DNA from: a virus
Direction: 5' to 3' (one strand)
DNA: 38,175 nucleotides
IMG/VR virus record: IMGVR_UViG_3300035672_000073
Coordinates: 1 to 38,175 of that record
Below are positions 30,479 through 37,160 of the stretch, in pieces. The position numbers and the translations under genes are program-made. The notes below the pieces were generated by a model, which was not told where the DNA came from, did not search any database, and saw nothing but the letters and a program-made list of their open reading frames with translations. How positions within the stretch are numbered: the stretch's first letter is position 1; each line of letters opens with the position of its first letter.

Positions 30479-31408
30479 TCAAGACAATCCTTCCGAGTCG
30501 TCCACGTCTTCAACTTTGAACGTATCGCCTTCACTCGCTGTCTCGATCTCAGCGGGAGTGATCGCCCCCATGTCCTCGGCGATCCACTTTTGCTGGTACA
30601 CACCGTTCTTCAGCCAGTTCTCCAGTGTGTACAGCTTCTCTGGCTTTGCTGCCGCATACTTGACTACTCTGTCATGGATCACAGCAGAGATGTCATACCG
30701 GGAGACCTTGCCATCGATTGCTCGATGGAGAGTGATGATCTCGTTCTCCAGAGCCATCTTCCATTTCTTCCGGACATTGGTGTTGTTGGGTTTCATCGGA
30801 TAGTGATCAATGGTAAAGTCGATCATTGAGTCGATCAGATGTTCGTTCTGTTGATGATTATTCTGTTCTTCTGTTCCGTTAGAATCCTGATGCTGTCCTC
30901 CATTCCCATTGTTCGACGCCTCCGGCTTATTAACGTCACTATCATCCGTCGAACGTCGTACGTCACTAGTCGAACGTCTATTGTCACTATTAGGTAGAGT
31001 GCCCTTGGTGGGCTCCGAGTGCACTCCGGGAGTGCACCAAGGCTGCTCTGGATGCAAGCTGGGAGCCTCCTTATCGCTGATGCACTGGTACCTAACGAAC
31101 GTGACCAGCCAGCCATAGGACTTGCCATCGATCTCGTACTTGCGGACGATGTCGAGCTTCACGAAGATCTCAAGGATCTCGGTGAAGTTGATCTCCCGGT
31201 CTGAGCGATAGGGGAAGATGTTGCAGCGGAGCTTGCGAGGATCCCATTCGAAGCGGCCTTCACGGTCAGCGCAGCACCAGAGTCCGACCAGGGATTTGAA
31301 TAGAGGCTTCCCGGTTTCCAACTCCAGATCATCCAGTTCGTGGTTCTGGAAAATCTTAAAGTTGATGTTGCGAATGCGCATTGGGTTGCGAACGTATTGG
31401 TTAGCCAC
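30479..31408 (-). CDS. Replication initiator-like protein (lambda O / DnaD-type organisation)
   Basis: A 309-residue protein. GTG start with AAGGAGG six bases upstream, overlapping the stop of the HTH gene. Residues 1-125 resemble a winged-helix replisome-organiser N terminus: RIRNINFKIFQNHELDDLEL, LFKSLVGLWCCADREGRFEW, DPRKLRCNIFPYRSDREINF, then SYGWLVTFVRYQCISDKEAP. Residues about 135-195 are a low-complexity linker with 7-residue repeats (SDNRRST, SDVRRST) and an Asn/Gln-rich stretch. The C-terminal part (about 195-309) is helical and would recruit helicase or loader. The linker-coding DNA contains iteron-like repeats (30935-30989), as in lambda O. A role at the phage origin is therefore likely. 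Confidence 0.75.
   Translation of the reverse strand: MANQYVRNPMRIRNINFKIFQNHELDDLELETGKPLFKSLVGLWCCADREGRFEWDPRKLRCNIFPYRSDREINFTEILEIFVKLDIVRKYEIDGKSYGWLVTFVRYQCISDKEAPSLHPEQPWCTPGVHSEPTKGTLPNSDNRRSTSDVRRSTDDSDVNKPEASNNGNGGQHQDSNGTEEQNNHQQNEHLIDSMIDFTIDHYPMKPNNTNVRKKWKMALENEIITLHRAIDGKVSRYDISAVIHDRVVKYAAAKPEKLYTLENWLKNGVYQQKWIAEDMGAITPAEIETASEGDTFKVEDVDDSEGLS
30805..30989. other. Putative phage origin: iteron-like repeats inside the replication gene
   Basis: GTCGAACGTC occurs at 30948-30957 and 30969-30978, and GTCACTA at 30935-30941, 30962-30968 and 30983-30989. Together they make two tandem 21-bp units (10-mer, 4-base spacer, 7-mer) plus an extra 7-mer. An inverted GTTCGAC lies at 30911-30917. 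On the gene's 3' side is a relatively AT-rich stretch (about 30834-30895), and beyond it GTCGATCA twice (30818-30825, 30830-30837) and three GATC sites at 30805-30836. Confidence 0.6.
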
Positions 31409-31607
31409 GGTTGGCCTCCTTACGTGGACGTCCGACCTTGCGTACGACTCTGGAGCGACGGAGAGATCTCACGATCTCGTGATAGCCACACCCGAGCTTC
31501 TCGGCCATCTTGGTATTGACCATTGTTGGTTCGGCAGCGTATAGCTCTAGAACTTTCTGGTCGAACTCACGCAACCGAATGCGGTGCTCTTCTGCAACTG
31601 AACTCAT
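31401..31607 (-). CDS. HTH DNA-binding protein
   Basis: 68 residues from ATG 31607, with GGAGG eight bases upstream. A helix-turn-helix is seen in VLELYAAEPTMVNTKMAEKL followed by GCGYHEIVRSLRRSR. The basic C terminus contains GRPRK, an AT-hook-like minor-groove motif. It overlaps the replication gene start by eight bases, so the two are co-expressed. It could regulate the region from the direct repeats found just upstream at 31655-31689. It is the only credible small regulator near the replication gene. Confidence 0.7.
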   Translation of the reverse strand: MSSVAEEHRIRLREFDQKVLELYAAEPTMVNTKMAEKLGCGYHEIVRSLRRSRVVRKVGRPRKEANRG

Positions 31608-31654
31608 AACTTGTTCCTCCACTAACAAAACGCGCAGCGACACATTTCCCTTTC

Positions 31655-31689
31655 ATTGTCGATACTGGGTGCTGCACTAAATTGTCGAT
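31655..31689. promoter_or_regulatory. Direct repeats upstream of the HTH-replication operon
   Basis: ATTGTCGAT is present at 31655-31663 and 31681-31689, 26 bases apart (about 2.5 helical turns). They lie 48-82 bases upstream of the HTH start. This suits two operator sites around a promoter for the leftward HTH-replication transcript. No confident -35/-10 elements were found. Confidence 0.4.
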
Positions 31690-31777
31690 TGTTTACAACG
31701 GGCAGGTTCTGGTAGGACTCGCAGCTAAGGGCACCGCCAAGCGTCGCTGCTAGAGCTAAGATGCCTTAGAACGCTTG

Positions 31778-31813
31778 TAGTTGCAACCATGCACACGTCG
31801 ATGTATGCAACTA
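31778..31813. other. Nested inverted repeat between oxygenase and HTH genes
   Basis: TAGTTGC (31778-31784) and GCAACTA (31807-31813) form a 7-bp perfect inverted repeat. An inner TGCACAC / GTATGCA pair (one mismatch) stacks within it. It lies 17 bases downstream of the oxygenase stop. No T tract follows, so it may protect the mRNA 3' end or bind a regulator rather than terminate. Confidence 0.4.
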
Positions 31814-31829
31814 GTCTGTTTGCAATGGG

Positions 31830-32720
31830 TTAGCTGTTTGCCAGCCTGAAATTGGCAAGCAGTCGGGGATGTGTCAGCACCTTCTTGAAATAGCACACGA
31901 CGGAATATTTCGTCCCTGTCACTGGACTCAGGTTGGCGTGCCAATCGCGAGGGGTTGAGGCGATCAAGAGATCACCAGGCTTCACAGCGATTTGTACTCC
32001 GAACTCCACGAAGCAGAAGGGTCCGCCGTCGTAGGGATCGTTGGGATCATCTATGGAAGTCATACAGGCAAAGTTGTTGCCGTTCCGCCCATCCGTGTGT
32101 GCGGCGCTGGGAGCACTCTTGAGAATTGCTACGCTGGAGAACGGCGTGAAGCCAGCCAGCCGGAACTCCTCGGGAGTGCCAACATTCTGCTCCATAAATT
32201 TGCGAGGCAGGCGATTGGCGAACACACCGGACATTTCAGTGAGGAGCGAGAAGCACTGCTGGAACGCGCCGATTTGCTTTTTAGTAGGTGTGAACTGGTC
32301 GATCGTGTGACGAGCATAGAAACCGTAGTTCAGTTCTCCGGCTATTTTTGACCCATTGAAAGCGTTGGCTCCCTTCAACTCCTTGCGATTCGACTTGTCT
32401 GTGCTCTTGAACTTCATGGCCTTGAGACCGTTCAAAGCCTCGTCCTGTACGCCCTGAGGTATGACGCCCTTCAGGAACAGGAACATGAGTGAGCCGTCGG
32501 GATGGAAGCCAATCGCATTCGTCGTGAATTTGTGTGGTGGGTTGTAGCCGCGATCAACATCACGAACGTATTGGCCTTTCCAGCTTTTCACGATCTTCGC
32601 AGCGCGATACGCCCCATGCAGGCGACCGCTGTAGAGCTTGAGCTTCCATTTCTTGATCATCCATCGCCAGGACATCCGCGTCTGCACGGTTGTGACGTGG
32701 GGTACTAGAGCTTTAGCCAT
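31830..32720 (-). CDS. 2-oxoglutarate/Fe(II) oxygenase, TET/JBP-like (candidate DNA base hydroxylase)
   Basis: 296 residues from ATG 32720, ten bases after GGAG. The C-terminal half is a double-stranded beta-helix oxygenase. H208-x-D210 lies in SAAHTDGRNGNNFACM, then GGPFCFVEFGVQIAVKPGDL (residues 232-251), and the distal iron ligand H261 in DWHANLSP. K271 in TKYSVVCYFKK stands exactly ten residues after H261, where the TET/JBP enzyme NgTet1 has the 2-oxoglutarate-binding Arg. The HxDxxN, GG.fcf.E.G, PGDLLI and WHaN...KySVVcY pattern is closer to TET/JBP and fungal TET-like oxygenases than to AlkB. The basic N terminus (residues 20-60) may bind DNA. Expected activity: hydroxylation of thymine or 5-methylcytosine. 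A protein or small-molecule substrate is not excluded. Confidence 0.72.
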   Translation of the reverse strand: MAKALVPHVTTVQTRMSWRWMIKKWKLKLYSGRLHGAYRAAKIVKSWKGQYVRDVDRGYNPPHKFTTNAIGFHPDGSLMFLFLKGVIPQGVQDEALNGLKAMKFKSTDKSNRKELKGANAFNGSKIAGELNYGFYARHTIDQFTPTKKQIGAFQQCFSLLTEMSGVFANRLPRKFMEQNVGTPEEFRLAGFTPFSSVAILKSAPSAAHTDGRNGNNFACMTSIDDPNDPYDGGPFCFVEFGVQIAVKPGDLLIASTPRDWHANLSPVTGTKYSVVCYFKKVLTHPRLLANFRLANS

Positions 32721-32880
32721 GGGCTGCAAGCTCCATTTCTCTAGTGATCACTTGGATTTTGCGGTCGCATTGTTGGCAGACGAGCCACCCACCAGCCGCT
32801 GTCACGACCAGTTTGTGAGTGGAGCAAGGGCAGCCATAACGCACGCTAGGATCGTAGCCTTCGGGAGTTTCGTCATCCAT
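32713..32880 (-). CDS. Small zinc-ribbon protein overlapping the oxygenase gene (55 aa)
   Basis: A 55-residue ORF from ATG 32880 to TAA at 32713-32715. It has two zinc-type knuckles: YGCPCSTHK (residues 15-23) and LVCQQCDRK (33-41), separated by a strand (LVVTAAGGW). Its stop overlaps the oxygenase ATG by eight bases in another frame, so the two should be translated together. A GGAG sits immediately before the start codon, which is closer than ideal. The gene pairing suggests that it works with the oxygenase, perhaps as a DNA-binding or substrate-targeting subunit. Confidence 0.55.
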   Translation of the reverse strand: MDDETPEGYDPSVRYGCPCSTHKLVVTAAGGWLVCQQCDRKIQVITREMELAAHG

Positions 32881-33266
32881 CTCCACTCGACCATTCTGCC
32901 AGCCGACGCGAGCGAGGGGCTACGGTACGAAAGTTTCTGCCCAGAAACACGAAGGGCCACTCCCGGAGGCAAGTCCCAGAGTGGCCGACGTGTGAGGGTT
33001 CATGCCGATGCCCGTCGAGCACGAACCAATGATTCAATACTGCGCGACTTCCAAATGTTAAGTGGGAGTTTGCTGAGTGGCGGCATAACGGAGCGGTCTA
33101 CCGCCATTGATCGAAAAAGTTCTCTGTCGTCCCGTGGTCTCCGTGCTGATGGCGGCTCCTAAAGGCTCGCCAGACAGCATGCGTCAGATGCCATTGCCCT
33201 AAGAGGTAATGTGCTCCTAACTGACCGCATTCAAGATCGGGGTTCCACTCGGCAAACTCCTACAAG
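32881..33266. other. Non-coding gap with paired hairpins
   Basis: No convincing gene is seen in these 386 bases. A perfect 8-bp inverted repeat, GGCCACTC / GAGTGGCC, spans 32955-32986 with a 16-base loop. Read leftward it is followed by CTTCGTGTTTCTG, a tail like that of the terminator at 22596-22631. Next to it GTTTCTG-CC-CAGAAAC (32933-32948) is a 7-bp palindrome. The hairpins probably end the TIR-cassette transcript and leave the oxygenase pair with its own promoter. The rest (33000-33266) holds only ORFs shorter than 36 codons. Confidence 0.5.
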
Positions 33267-33887
33267 CTAGTGAGTGCCCTTCACAATCTTCTGCAATTGC
33301 GAGGCGTACTCGATCATCAGTTTGTTGACGCCCAGCATCTCCCCAACCAGTTCGGCATACTGCGGGAACGTCTTCTGATGCTCCTGCGGAGTTGCCGTCT
33401 TCAGTGCATCTTCGGAGTTGCGCCACCAGTTGCGATATCGAGCCTGCCACTTTGTAAGGTGAGGTCGGAGGCCTAGGTTAAGACTTTCGGTAGCGATTTT
33501 CACAATCTGCTGAGTGCTCTTGTCTCGCCTGATGCACTTACCTGGAATGTCTCCGATGAGTTGTCGTGTCCGCTGAAACAGTGCATACCATGAGTCGTAG
33601 ACTTCTACGATCACATCATCTTCCGGATCGAACGGGATGGCGGCTCTGCGCGTGATGAGCTCCGTCCAAATCTGATGTGCTATTTGAATGTCCTCCCAAG
33701 TCGGACATATCTTCATGCAGCCGATGCCGCCCAGATTGATGTTCACTTCCACTACGTGATGCTGTTTGTTCACTCGCTGCCATATCACGAAGCCAATTAT
33801 GAGCAGAAGCACTAATGCCCAGACCCAGGGCGAGACCTCGATCCCGAGCAAGTACTTCTCCGTGATGTACAACCGAAAAAGGGTCAT
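33267..33887 (-). CDS. Membrane-anchored partner of the TIR-like protein
   Basis: 206 residues from ATG 33887, overlapping the TIR gene stop (ATGA). The open frame above belongs to the TIR gene in another frame. One transmembrane helix is at residues 19-36 (SPWVWALVLLLIIGFVIW). The cytoplasmic part is helical with YDSWYALFQRTRQLIGDIPG, STQQIVKIATESLNLGLRPH, LTKWQARYRNWW and QKTFPQYAELVGEMLGVNKL. The RPHLTKWQARYR segment and FPQY.ELV...L.VN helix recall a family that I have seen next to TIR-like genes, but I cannot name it. As the membrane partner of a TIR protein it may be the effector of an abortive-infection system. Confidence 0.65.
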   Translation of the reverse strand: MTLFRLYITEKYLLGIEVSPWVWALVLLLIIGFVIWQRVNKQHHVVEVNINLGGIGCMKICPTWEDIQIAHQIWTELITRRAAIPFDPEDDVIVEVYDSWYALFQRTRQLIGDIPGKCIRRDKSTQQIVKIATESLNLGLRPHLTKWQARYRNWWRNSEDALKTATPQEHQKTFPQYAELVGEMLGVNKLMIEYASQLQKIVKGTH

Positions 33888-34498
33888 ACCCCGTGGTTGA
33901 CTCCACAGGCATAGCAGAATCCGTTGTTCTTCATCATTTCGTTCGGATTGCTTATGTCGTCTACGAGATTCTTGTTCGTCCGGCTGTCGAAAGCAGTCTC
34001 GATGCACTGGCGCATCGCTGGTTCGTTATCAGGCATGAACCAATAGCGAGCATACGAAGTGTTGTCGAGATACCTATAGTTCGGAGCGAATCGCGTAGGT
34101 AGTTGCGGGTAAAGCCGACCGGGACGATTGTGCGCCGATGGAAGCAGGAACGCCACCAGTCCGTTCGGGGTACCAGTCCCACATTGGAGAGAAGCCTTGA
34201 TCTCCCAATCGATGAATCTGCGCGAGTGCGCGCAGTTGCCCATCAGAACGACTGTAACACTCGAATCGCCGAGGTACTCGGAGCGAATGCGAGACATAAC
34301 GTAGGCAGCATTATCACTGTTCACTATATCGTTCGTGAACGACATGCCCAGTGCGCGATGGGTGAACACGTTGCGCCAGTTCCAGACAAACCACTCTGCT
34401 TCCTGCTGGTCCGAGTGGCAGTAGGAAATAAACACTTTCCGCTTTATAGGTGCAGGTGGTGGTGGAGGAGGAATGATATAGCGAGACCAATCCGACAT
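33884..34498 (-). CDS. TIR-like domain protein (MTH538/ThsB type)
   Basis: A 204-residue protein. A proline run (PPPPPPAP, residues 10-17) leads to the TIR-like core: KVFISYCHSDQ (21-31), SDNAAYVMSRIRSEYLGDSS (61-80), VTVVLMGNCAHSRRFIDWEI (81-100) and VAFLLPSAHNRPGRLYP. The strand-loop pattern and the RRFIDWE motif match the DUF1863/MTH538 TIR-like family, which includes the Thoeris ThsB signal producers. The C-terminal third is unassigned and has FCYACGVNH at the end. It is coupled by an ATGA overlap to a membrane protein gene. The inferred role is a sensor or nucleotide-signal enzyme against other phages. Confidence 0.75.
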   Translation of the reverse strand: MSDWSRYIIPPPPPPAPIKRKVFISYCHSDQQEAEWFVWNWRNVFTHRALGMSFTNDIVNSDNAAYVMSRIRSEYLGDSSVTVVLMGNCAHSRRFIDWEIKASLQCGTGTPNGLVAFLLPSAHNRPGRLYPQLPTRFAPNYRYLDNTSYARYWFMPDNEPAMRQCIETAFDSRTNKNLVDDISNPNEMMKNNGFCYACGVNHGV

Positions 34499-34577
34499 GG
34501 AGATTCTTTCCGGTTCGGGACTAGCATATCAGTTTCACTAGACGAAGAAAAGGCGAATCGTATGATATCTTTTTGCA

Positions 34578-34769
34578 ATGGACGAGGGTCGAAAGCGGGT
34601 ACTGGCGATTGTGGCGGGCATCCTGGTGGCGCGGCATCTGAACACGGCAGACGATTTGTTCGGAGGTCCACAGGGCAGTCCGCGGACCGACGCGATGGTT
34701 GCGGCAGCCGTTCAGTGGGCAGAGCGAATCATGAGGAAGATTGATAGTGAGTTTCTGAATCCGCGATAA
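34578..34769 (+). CDS. Small hypothetical protein (63 aa), Acidobacteriota-like
   Basis: A 63-residue protein. It reads MDEGRKRVLAIVAGILVARH, NTADDLFGG, then SPRTDAMVAAAVQWAERIMR and KIDSEF. A helix starting MDE.RKRVL, a 'SP.t' turn and a second helix with WAE.IM.KID form a pattern that I associate with short proteins common in Acidobacteriota. It is rightward between two leftward genes and has no clear Shine-Dalgarno. Promoter-like T/A-rich DNA lies in the 79-base gap before it. Unknown function. Confidence 0.55.
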   Translation: MDEGRKRVLAIVAGILVARHLNTADDLFGGPQGSPRTDAMVAAAVQWAERIMRKIDSEFLNPR

Positions 34770-34829
34770 AACCAGCGTGTGGAGTCCCAAGAGTTTGACT
34801 TAGAGAAGCACGAACGCCTTTGCGATGGC

Positions 34830-37160
34830 CTAGGAAGACTTCTTCGACTCCCTGCTGACCCGAACGGAAGGTTGGGCTGTCATTTTCTCGGGCAGTCCAA
34901 TCGCCAGCGAACCTGTCAATTGCAGTTCAAGCTGTTTGCCTTCCACCAATTTCCAGCGACCTTCCCCAATATGCTCGGCAACTTTTTTCAGGACACTGAG
35001 GATGGTTTGGTGCTTGGGCGTGATCCCATTCTTCAGCAGGGGCATGATATTTAAAACTACGTCGTCGAAACGGGGATGTACGTCCTGGCGCTGCATTTGG
35101 CGCATGTAGGAGAGCAAGTAATACTTGATGCGAACCTCAACTGGAATCTGCGACTTGAATTTCGTGTTTTTCCTAAGTTGGTACGCCTGCTTCTTTTCGT
35201 TGTAATCGAAGTTGTCCTTCAGCAGCGAAGGAATATTCTGGTGCTCCTTGCTCAATTCGTGAAGAAATCCGAGCTCCATTCCACGTACAATAAGCTCGTT
35301 GTAAATTTCTTCAAGAGTCGCGCCTTGTTTCATGGCAATGACGGCTTCGATGGTCTGCATAATGAGGTGCGAGATTTCCCCACCAAGCTGAACTTTCATG
35401 AGAGCCTGAGGATTACGTACCTTGCGGAAATTGATGATAAGCTGCCCGTGCAGCACCGTGAACGGGTTCTGCCTTTTCTTGAACGTAGTTTGACCGACTG
35501 TTTGGGTCACGCTGCCCATGTATTCAAATCCGGCTCGCAGCGCGGTCTCGACAATGAGGTGCCAGTACGCCGGATCCTTGTGTTGGAACACGAAGCTCAT
35601 CCACCTGTCGAACTTGAGCACTCGATACATCTCGTGTATGGATTCCGCTATTAGCCTTGTGTAATCTTCCTTCGTTCGATTGTGCCTTCCACCTTCGATA
35701 GCTTCCTGCTCGTAATCCTCCTCCGTGACGGGTAAGTCAAGCCAGGCGTTCCACATTACTGATAAGTCGAGATATGCGATTTTGGCACCATAAGGTGGAT
35801 CGGTATAAATGTAGTCCACGCTTTCAGCGGGAATTTCATGCAAGTCGGTAGCAGTCCCTTTTTTGATCTCAGCATTCTTGACTGTCTCCTTATTGATGAT
35901 CCCACTCATTTCTTTTTTTGCTGCGACTAGTTTCTTAATCTTGATATCGAAGGTCTCAAAGACATCCAGTTCCACCGGAGCAGGTGCAATCCTGTAGCGG
36001 TAATAGCGAAAGGCAGCACTGTCGCCTGCATTCTCACCTCGCGAAGTGGACGGGTGGTAAGTCCGATTGATTTTTGTGATTGTGCTGGAAAAGGCGAGAA
36101 GGAAACTATCTCGCAGGTTCTCGTCCTTGATGCGTAAGATCAAATGCTTCAGCAGTCCAAGCTCAGCGAGTTGCGATCGGGTGAAGAGTTTCTCGACTGA
36201 ATCGACGTCGGCGTCTCTTGACAGAGGAATGTCCTTTGGGTGCCCATACTGTTCGATTGTCGTTTCCATCTCCTCGGGAGTCCGCGGACGACGCTGAGCA
36301 AACGCGGTACGAAGTTTTTCCACAATTTCCAACATCGCCTGGGGATCGACTGGCGCTACAAGACCCTTTAGGATGAAAGGCGACATAGGATTAAGGTCAA
36401 TGTGGATTGCTCTTCTTCCGAGCATCAAAGCTTCGAGTGCCGTCACACCATAACCACCGAAAGGGTCGAGCACCAAATCTCCCGGTTCGGTGAAATTCTT
36501 AATGTAAGCTTGCACGAGGTCATATGCCTGACGGGTGAAATAACCATGTACGCCAAAGTGACGTTTCGCTCCCTGCTTCCGAGTCTTCAGGGTGAGCAGC
36601 GGTTTGGCAGCAGCGTGGTCGAAGGTGTCAGCCGGAAACAACGGTTTTGATGTTGACGTTTCTGGAGAAAATACCTCAGGCGAGAGTAGGTACTGCAACT
36701 GTGCCCAGTGCTTCTTTATTTCCGAAACATGGAAGTGGAGCACCGGCTCGTTGGAGTCAATCGCAAAGATTGCGAATTCTTTACCATTACACAGTGCGTA
36801 GTAGCGAACTTGAACATCCGGATGAATGGCATAGAAGAAAGCCTGTTCACGGTGTTCACCTGATGTGACCTCTTCTTCTGGGTCTTTGGCATCGAGCACC
36901 CATGCAGGCTTACTACCGACTGTTAGTAGGTAATCAGGATAGTTCGTGATATGCCTCTCTCCCGAACCTGTCTTCACGAATGGATGTCTCAATTTCTTAC
37001 TTCGGATAATGCGATTCTTGGCCGAGACTGAGTAGCCAAGTGCATTCAGGATCGGCTTGATAATCTCTTCGCGGACAGAGTCCTCCTTGAAATCGGGCGA
37101 ATTGAGTTCTCCGAAATCAAATTCATCAAACAGGCATAGGTTGTGGTCGTCGCTTGGCAT
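34830..37160 (-). CDS. Single-chain restriction-modification-like protein: PD-(D/E)xK nuclease fused to DNA methyltransferase
   Basis: 776 residues from ATG 37160 (weak GGAA). An upstream TTG at 37295 and ATG at 37256 are in frame but lead to unlikely sequence. Residues about 24-150 resemble the HsdR N-terminal nuclease: REEIIKPILNALGYS, then P75-D76 (NYPDYLLTV), D90-x-K92 (WVLDAKDP), and Q106-x-x-x-Y110 (REQAFFYAI). Residues about 200-620 form an amino-methyltransferase with motif I DPFGGYGVTALEALMLGRR (232-250) and motif IV YTDPPYGAK (452-460), about 220 residues apart. The C-terminal 160 or so residues are helical and could recognise the target. The order resembles type IIG-like enzymes, but it is not matched to a named system. 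It would restrict competing phages or host DNA. Confidence 0.75.
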   Translation of the reverse strand: MPSDDHNLCLFDEFDFGELNSPDFKEDSVREEIIKPILNALGYSVSAKNRIIRSKKLRHPFVKTGSGERHITNYPDYLLTVGSKPAWVLDAKDPEEEVTSGEHREQAFFYAIHPDVQVRYYALCNGKEFAIFAIDSNEPVLHFHVSEIKKHWAQLQYLLSPEVFSPETSTSKPLFPADTFDHAAAKPLLTLKTRKQGAKRHFGVHGYFTRQAYDLVQAYIKNFTEPGDLVLDPFGGYGVTALEALMLGRRAIHIDLNPMSPFILKGLVAPVDPQAMLEIVEKLRTAFAQRRPRTPEEMETTIEQYGHPKDIPLSRDADVDSVEKLFTRSQLAELGLLKHLILRIKDENLRDSFLLAFSSTITKINRTYHPSTSRGENAGDSAAFRYYRYRIAPAPVELDVFETFDIKIKKLVAAKKEMSGIINKETVKNAEIKKGTATDLHEIPAESVDYIYTDPPYGAKIAYLDLSVMWNAWLDLPVTEEDYEQEAIEGGRHNRTKEDYTRLIAESIHEMYRVLKFDRWMSFVFQHKDPAYWHLIVETALRAGFEYMGSVTQTVGQTTFKKRQNPFTVLHGQLIINFRKVRNPQALMKVQLGGEISHLIMQTIEAVIAMKQGATLEEIYNELIVRGMELGFLHELSKEHQNIPSLLKDNFDYNEKKQAYQLRKNTKFKSQIPVEVRIKYYLLSYMRQMQRQDVHPRFDDVVLNIMPLLKNGITPKHQTILSVLKKVAEHIGEGRWKLVEGKQLELQLTGSLAIGLPEKMTAQPSVRVSRESKKSS

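Noticed and set aside
33008-33115. 35-codon leftward ORF (MAVDRSVMPPL...) in the gap
   Set aside because: No ribosome binding site and no family pattern; length is within chance.
32638-33162. 174-codon rightward ORF across the oxygenase 5' end and the hairpin region
   Set aside because: It runs through both hairpins and opposite two coupled leftward genes. Its sequence is not protein-like.
32990-33266. Possible tRNA from GGTTC-like words (GGGTTCATGCC, GGGGTTCCACTC)
   Set aside because: No cloverleaf with matching acceptor and anticodon arms could be formed.
35076-35654. 192-codon rightward ORF opposite the nuclease-methyltransferase gene
   Set aside because: Antisense to a well-supported coding region, with no start signal.
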